38,937 nt of DNA from Oceanospirillaceae bacterium (lineage in GTDB: Bacteria; Pseudomonadota; Gammaproteobacteria; Pseudomonadales; Balneatricaceae), in assembly GCA_023954795.1 (NCBI GenBank), contig JAGSHA010000003.1, positions 1 through 38,937 on the forward strand. Reading direction: 5' to 3'. Position 1 is the first letter of the stretch. Each line of letters opens with the position of its first letter. Below are positions 33,868 through 38,937 of the stretch, piece after piece. Made by a program: the position numbers and the translations under genes. The notes under the pieces were generated by a model. The model worked only from the letters and a program-made list of their open reading frames with translations, made no database searches and was not told the origin of the DNA.

Positions 33868-35304
33868 ATGTCACAGAAATTCGACGTAATCGTCGTAGGT
33901 GCGGGCCCTGGTGGGTACGTAGCTGCTATTCGTGCGGCTCAGCTGGGTCTGAAAACTGCATGTGTTGAAAAATGGGTTGATGACAAAGGTGCTGCTGTAT
34001 TGGGCGGTACTTGTCTGAACGTTGGTTGTATTCCGTCTAAAGCATTGCTGGAATCTACCCATCAGTTCCACAAAGCACAGCACGCTGATGTGCACGGCAT
34101 CCAGACCGGTGATGTGTCTATGGATGTTAAAGCGATGGTTGCCCGCAAGGATAAAATCGTTGGCAACCTGACCGGTGGTATCGGTGGTCTGTTTAAAGCA
34201 AATGGCGTTACTGTGCTGCAAGGCATGGGTAAGCTGCTGGCGAACAAGCAGGTTGAAGTCACTGCTGCTGATGGCACTGCAGCGGTATACGATGCTGAGA
34301 ACGTGATTCTGGCATCTGGTTCCGTACCTGTGAACATCCCGCCTGCGCCACTGACTGACGGTCTGATTCTGGATAACGCTGGTGCACTGGATATCGATGA
34401 AATCCCGGCACGCCTAGGTGTTATCGGTGCAGGTGTTATCGGTCTGGAGATGGGTTCTGTATGGGCTCGTCTGGGTACCAAGGTTACTGTGCTGGAAGCG
34501 ATGGACGACTTCCTGGCCGCAGCGGATAAAGATGTTGCTCGTGATGCAGCTAAGCTGTTCAAGAAGCAGAATCTGGACATTCAGCTGGGTGCTCGCGTAA
34601 CCGGTACTGAGATCGTTGACGGCAAAGAAGTTAAAGTGAAGTTCACTGACTCCAAAGGCGAGCAGGAAATCACTGTAGACAAGTTGATCGTAGCTGTTGG
34701 CCGTAAGCCACAGACTAACGGTCTGCTGTCTGAAGATTCCGGCGTACAGCTGGATGAACGCGGCTTCATCTTTGTTGATGAGCAGTGCCGCACGGGTGCA
34801 CCGGGCGTTTACGCGATTGGTGACTCCGTACGTGGTCCGATGTTGGCGCACAAAGCGTCCGAAGAAGGCATTATGGTTGCTGACATCATTGCTGGCCACA
34901 AAGCTCAGATGAACTATGACGTGATTCCGAGCATTATCTACACCCATCCTGAGCTGGCCTGGGTCGGTAAAACCGAGCAGGAACTGAAAGCTGATGGTGT
35001 GAAGATCAAAGTGGGCAAATTCCCGTTTGCTGCTTCTGGTCGTGCAATGGCTGCTGACGATACCGATGGTTTCGTTAAGATGATTGCATGCGAAGAAACT
35101 GACCGCATTCTGGGTGTCCACATGGTTGGCGGTATCGCATCCGAGCTGATTGCTCAGGCGGCGATTGCTATGGAATTCTGCTCTAGCGCAGAAGACCTAC
35201 AGCTAACCGTTTTCGCTCACCCAACCGTGAGTGAAGCAGTGCACGAAGCCGCTCTGGCGGTGGACGGCCACGCAATCCACATTGCGAATCGTAAAAAACG
35301 CTAA
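33868..35304 (+). CDS. lpdA: Dihydrolipoyl dehydrogenase (E3)
   Basis: The 478-residue flavoprotein reoxidises the dihydrolipoyl arm with NAD. The FAD loop VVGAGPGGYVAAIRAAQLG is at 9-27, the redox disulfide is Cys49/Cys54 in GGTCLNVGCIPSK, the NAD loop is GAGVIGLEMGSVWARLG, and the C-terminal His451-Glu456 pair is in HPTVSEAVHE. WVDDKG before the disulfide is the longer form seen in 2-oxoglutarate-complex E3 of pseudomonads and mitochondria. Its place within sucAB-lpdA-sucCD supports a dedicated role in this complex, unlike E. coli, where lpd sits with the pyruvate dehydrogenase genes. An imperfect hairpin follows its stop. Confidence 0.97.
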   Translation: MSQKFDVIVVGAGPGGYVAAIRAAQLGLKTACVEKWVDDKGAAVLGGTCLNVGCIPSKALLESTHQFHKAQHADVHGIQTGDVSMDVKAMVARKDKIVGNLTGGIGGLFKANGVTVLQGMGKLLANKQVEVTAADGTAAVYDAENVILASGSVPVNIPPAPLTDGLILDNAGALDIDEIPARLGVIGAGVIGLEMGSVWARLGTKVTVLEAMDDFLAAADKDVARDAAKLFKKQNLDIQLGARVTGTEIVDGKEVKVKFTDSKGEQEITVDKLIVAVGRKPQTNGLLSEDSGVQLDERGFIFVDEQCRTGAPGVYAIGDSVRGPMLAHKASEEGIMVADIIAGHKAQMNYDVIPSIIYTHPELAWVGKTEQELKADGVKIKVGKFPFAASGRAMAADDTDGFVKMIACEETDRILGVHMVGGIASELIAQAAIAMEFCSSAEDLQLTVFAHPTVSEAVHEAALAVDGHAIHIANRKKR

Positions 35305-35323
35305 CCTGACGTTTTAAACTACT

Positions 35324-35355
35324 CGGCCAGGCACCATTTCGGGGGTACCTGGCCG
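35324..35355 (+). terminator. Imperfect hairpin between lpdA and sucC
   Basis: CGGCCAGGCACC and GGTACCTGGCCG pair over 12 positions with one C-A mismatch around an 8-base loop. The sequence after it (TTGTATAAAAG) lacks a T-run, so it may be an attenuator or an RNA-stability element rather than a full terminator. A TATAAA inside that tail could belong to a sucC promoter. Confidence 0.45.
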
Positions 35356-35459
35356 TTGTATAAAAGTTTGTCGTTGAAATCCCATCTGGGCTGCAACATC
35401 GTAACTCTCCATACGAGATTGCAGAAAAACACACTAGTGACAACACAACGGATTAGAGC

Positions 35460-36626
35460 ATGAATCTTCACGAGTACCAGGGTAAACAGCTGTTTGCCAC
35501 ATATGGTCTGCCGGTTTCTAAAGGAATCGCGGTAGATACTCCAGAAGCTGCAGCTGAAGCAGCTACAAAAATTGGTGGCGATAAGTGGGTTGTTAAGACT
35601 CAGGTGCACGCTGGCGGCCGTGGTAAGGCTGGTGGTGTGAAACTGGTTGACTCCCCTGCTGAAGCACAAGAGTTTGCAGCGAACTGGCTGGGCAAAAATC
35701 TGGTGACTTACCAGACTGATGCGAACGGCCAGCCTGTCGCTAAAATTCTGGTAGAAGATTGCACCGATATCGCTAACGAGCTGTATCTGGGCGCAGTTGT
35801 AGACCGTTCTTCTCGTCGTATCATTTTCATGGCATCTACTGAAGGTGGTGTGGAAATTGAGAAAGTAGCAGAAGAAACTCCAGAAAAAATCCTGAAAGCT
35901 GAAATCGATCCTTTGACTGGCGCACAGCCATATCAGGGCCGTGAGCTGGCGTTCAAGCTGGGTCTGGAAGGCGATCAGATCAAGCAGTTCGTTAAGATCT
36001 TCCTGGGTCTGGCACAGATGTTCCAGGAAAAAGATCTGGCGCTGCTGGAAATCAACCCGCTGGTTATTACTGACGAAGGCAACTTGCACTGTCTGGACGC
36101 TAAAGTAGCGATCGACGGCAACGCTGTATACCGTCACAAAGATCTGCAGGCTATGCACGATCCATCTCAGGAAGACGAGCGCGAAGCGCACGCAGCTGAG
36201 TGGGATCTGAACTATGTTGCTCTGGATGGCACTATCGGTTGCATGGTTAACGGTGCAGGTCTGGCAATGGGTACTATGGACATCGTTGCTCTGCACGGTG
36301 GCTTCCCTGCTAACTTCCTGGACGTTGGCGGCGGCGCGACTAAAGAGCGTGTTACCGAAGCATTCAAACTGATTCTGGCTGACGACAAGGTGAAAACCGT
36401 ACTGGTTAACATCTTCGGCGGTATCGTTCGTTGCGACCTGATTGCAGAAGGCAGCATCGGCGCAGTGAAAGAAGTGGGTGTAAACGTACCGGTTGTTGTA
36501 CGTCTGGAAGGTAACAATGCTGACCTGGGCTCCAAGCTGCTGGCTGAGTCTGGTCTGGATATCATCGCCGCAACTAGCTTGTCTGACGCAGCTCAGCAGG
36601 CAGTAAAAGCAGCGGAGGGTAAATAA
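35460..36626 (+). CDS. sucC: Succinyl-CoA synthetase beta subunit
   Basis: The 388-residue protein matches E. coli SucC in length and almost throughout. An N-terminal ATP-grasp domain starts MNLHEYQGKQLFATYGLP and has QVHAGGRGKAGGVK and EINPLVI. A C-terminal CoA-ligase domain has GCMVNGAGLAMGT, GGGATKERV and NIFGGIVRCD. With SucD it converts succinyl-CoA to succinate, making ATP or GTP. The ATG at 35460 is supported by the family start although the ribosome site (GGATTAGAGC) is modest. It lies 155 bp after lpdA and two bases before sucD. Confidence 0.98.
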   Translation: MNLHEYQGKQLFATYGLPVSKGIAVDTPEAAAEAATKIGGDKWVVKTQVHAGGRGKAGGVKLVDSPAEAQEFAANWLGKNLVTYQTDANGQPVAKILVEDCTDIANELYLGAVVDRSSRRIIFMASTEGGVEIEKVAEETPEKILKAEIDPLTGAQPYQGRELAFKLGLEGDQIKQFVKIFLGLAQMFQEKDLALLEINPLVITDEGNLHCLDAKVAIDGNAVYRHKDLQAMHDPSQEDEREAHAAEWDLNYVALDGTIGCMVNGAGLAMGTMDIVALHGGFPANFLDVGGGATKERVTEAFKLILADDKVKTVLVNIFGGIVRCDLIAEGSIGAVKEVGVNVPVVVRLEGNNADLGSKLLAESGLDIIAATSLSDAAQQAVKAAEGK

Positions 36627-36628
36627 TC

Positions 36629-37501
<873 letters not shown>

Positions 37502-37526
37502 GCAATTACCTGTTAGTTATTCTAAG

Positions 37527-37555
37527 AAAAGGGCAGCTTCGGCTGCCCTTTTTGC
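37527..37555 (+). terminator. Intrinsic terminator after sucD
   Basis: AAAAGGGCAGC and GCTGCCCTTTT form an 11-bp stem closed by a TTCG tetraloop and followed by T. It lies 25 bases after the sucD stop and ends the suc transcript. Confidence 0.93.
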
Positions 37556-37594
37556 GTTTTAGCTCCGGTGTAAGGTATCAGTCGATTTGGCCTT

Positions 37595-37603
37595 TGATAT
37601 ACT
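37595..37603 (+). promoter_or_regulatory. Extended -10 promoter of the LON-domain gene
   Basis: TGATATACT is an extended -10 (TGn followed by TATACT) 25 bases before the LON-domain ATG. No good -35 is seen, as is common for extended -10 promoters. The start would be near 37610. Confidence 0.5.
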
Positions 37604-37628
37604 GGCGCTCCTATCTCAAAGGTGACTT

Positions 37629-38213
37629 ATGGTCGATCTCCCGCTATTTCCACTGCCGGTTGTGCTGTTTCCAGGAACACGTTTGCCGCTACAAATCTTT
37701 GAGCCCCGCTATCTGAGGATGGTAAAGGAGGCGATGAAAAGTGAGAGTGGGTTTGTGATGGTCCAGTCGCTACCTGGTGAGGCCAAACCAGAGCAAGGTC
37801 AGTCATTTTGTTCCGTCGGTTGTTACGGTGAGATTGCCGACTGGCATCCATTGCCGAATGATCTGTTGGGTATTGAGCTGGATGGACTTCATAAAGTAAT
37901 GATTCATAGTCATCGCGCAGAGGCGGATGGTTTGCTGATTGGTCAGTGTGAATATCTTGCCGCTGATCAGCAGACAACCGTGGCAGAAAAGCATCAGGCA
38001 TTGGTGCAGTTGCTAAAGGATCTGCAAAAGCACCCTATGATCGAGATGATCGGGTTGGATATAGATTACCGTAATGCCACTGAGGTGGGTTATAAACTGG
38101 CTGAGTTTTTGCCGTTCAGTCCGGCAGAGAAGCAGTTATTGTTAGAAAGTGATGATGCTCTGTTACGCCTTGATGCAATCCAGTCATTGTTACAGCAGTT
38201 AGGTGGAAAATGA
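37629..38213 (+). CDS. LON substrate-binding domain protein
   Basis: The 194-residue protein is a stand-alone LON N-terminal (substrate-binding) domain with no AAA or protease domain. LPLFPLPVVLFPGTRLPLQIFEPRY at the start (split: LPLFPLPVVLFPG, then LPLQIFEPRYLRMV) is diagnostic. The C-terminal half is helical. Such short proteins are common in proteobacteria and their role is unproven; binding of misfolded peptides is a guess from the Lon homology. AAGGTGA lies just before the ATG. Its TGA overlaps the next gene's ATG (ATGA, 38210-38213), suggesting coupling to the methyltransferase. Confidence 0.9.
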   Translation: MVDLPLFPLPVVLFPGTRLPLQIFEPRYLRMVKEAMKSESGFVMVQSLPGEAKPEQGQSFCSVGCYGEIADWHPLPNDLLGIELDGLHKVMIHSHRAEADGLLIGQCEYLAADQQTTVAEKHQALVQLLKDLQKHPMIEMIGLDIDYRNATEVGYKLAEFLPFSPAEKQLLLESDDALLRLDAIQSLLQQLGGK

Positions 38214-38937
38214 GCGATCTAAAACAATTATTGGCAACCGCACTGGATAATCGTAGTGAACTGTTGTCATCTCTGCACAACGAAAATACAGATTGTTATC
38301 GTCTGTTCCATGGCACGAACGAAGGTATGCCCGGACTGACTGTTGACCGATATGGTCCACAGTTGCTGATTCAGAGTTTCCATGAGCCGGTATCCGACGC
38401 GAATTTGGCGGAGATTGAGCAGCAATGTGCTTTGATCTTTTCACCAGAAGAAGTGGTCTATAACGACCGTAGTGCAAAGAACTCCCGACGTAGCGATGAC
38501 AGCCGGCTGTTACGATCTGAATACGTAGGGCAAGAGTTGGGCGTCAATTACCGCGTACGTGGTAAACATGAGGGACAGGATCCGCTGTTGTTCCTTGATA
38601 TGCGAGCAGGGCGACGCAAGATATTGGCGCTGGCAGAAGGTAAATCGGTACTTAACCTCTTTTCCTATACCTGCGGTGTGGGGGTCTGTGCCGCAAAGGC
38701 GGGCGCGACAGAGGTGGTCAATGTGGATTTCTCAACGCGCAACCTGGATGTCGGTCGGGAAAATGCTGAGTTGAATGCTATCGATGATGCCCGGATCAAG
38801 TTTGTGCAAAGTGACTTTTTTACGGCCGCGAAGCAATACGCCGGTATCCCCGTCAAACAGCGTGTACGTCGAGGTCAGAAGCCGCGACCGTTTCCCCGCA
38901 TTGATGAGCAGCAGTTTGATCTGGTCTTTCTGGACCC
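38210..38937 (+). CDS. Class I SAM-dependent methyltransferase, RlmI-like, truncated by window end
   Basis: From the ATG at 38210, 242 codons stay open to the window edge. YRLFHGTNEGMPGLTVDRYG is the EEHE-like segment of the RlmI/COG1092 family. SVLNLFSYTCGVGVCAAKAGA is SAM motif I, followed by VVNVDFS, and the end FDLVFLDP starts the catalytic DPP region. It resembles 23S rRNA m5C methyltransferase RlmI, but the N-terminal PUA domain of RlmI is absent because the protein starts right at the central domain. The RNA target is therefore uncertain. It overlaps the LON-domain gene by four bases. Confidence 0.85.
   Translation, partial: MSDLKQLLATALDNRSELLSSLHNENTDCYRLFHGTNEGMPGLTVDRYGPQLLIQSFHEPVSDANLAEIEQQCALIFSPEEVVYNDRSAKNSRRSDDSRLLRSEYVGQELGVNYRVRGKHEGQDPLLFLDMRAGRRKILALAEGKSVLNLFSYTCGVGVCAAKAGATEVVNVDFSTRNLDVGRENAELNAIDDARIKFVQSDFFTAAKQYAGIPVKQRVRRGQKPRPFPRIDEQQFDLVFLD

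Noticed and set aside
35319..36296. 325-codon minus-strand open frame over sucC
   Set aside because: It is codon-phase complementary to sucC and would run across the lpdA-sucC hairpin; no domain is recognisable.

Overview
This window reads as core chromosome of a marine, aerobic gammaproteobacterium. Gene content and order look closest to Oceanospirillales/Pseudomonadales: GDH-180 glutamate dehydrogenase, pyrD-rmf-rlmL, E. coli-type SdhCDAB, hexameric-type citrate synthase, and one gltA-sdh-suc cluster. The placement comes from protein resemblance only. Genes are dense on both strands, and I saw no tRNA, rRNA, insertion sequence, prophage or CRISPR array.

Layout. 1-155 holds the start of an FGGY-type sugar kinase leaving the left edge. 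341-4522 holds tmcA (tRNA-Met acetyltransferase), a hemerythrin-like protein and a convergent GGDEF diguanylate cyclase. 4703-7890 is a minus-strand block with an Lrp/AsnC regulator, iorA and iorB (indolepyruvate:ferredoxin oxidoreductase). 8011-13189 mixes a GNAT acetyltransferase, rsuA, a cold-shock gene with a long leader, riboflavin synthase, a TIGR01777-type epimerase and a solitary batD. 13401-22416 has gdhB, a DUF2835 protein, pyrD, rmf and rlmL. 22684-24376 has an ammonium channel gene with nitrogen-control-like upstream sites and a small membrane protein built from two copies of one unit.

24497-37501 is a nearly complete TCA-cycle supercluster: gltA diverges from sdhCDAB, followed by sucAB, lpdA and sucCD. 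Intrinsic terminators follow gltA, sdhB and sucD, and an imperfect hairpin lies between lpdA and sucC. This predicts separate gltA, sdh and suc transcripts and a possible expression step before sucCD. 37629-38937 holds a LON-domain protein overlapping an RlmI-like methyltransferase that leaves the right edge.

Functionally, the window joins carbon flow (citrate synthase through succinyl-CoA synthetase), nitrogen and amino-acid flow (AmtB, GdhB feeding 2-oxoglutarate to SucA, IorAB for aromatic keto acids) and ribosome/tRNA maturation or hibernation (TmcA, RsuA, RlmKL, RMF, the RlmI-like enzyme). I found no clearly new defence or mobile system. The least explained items are the duplicated membrane protein, the amtB control region, the sdhC ribosome-site hairpin and the palindrome before the hemerythrin gene.
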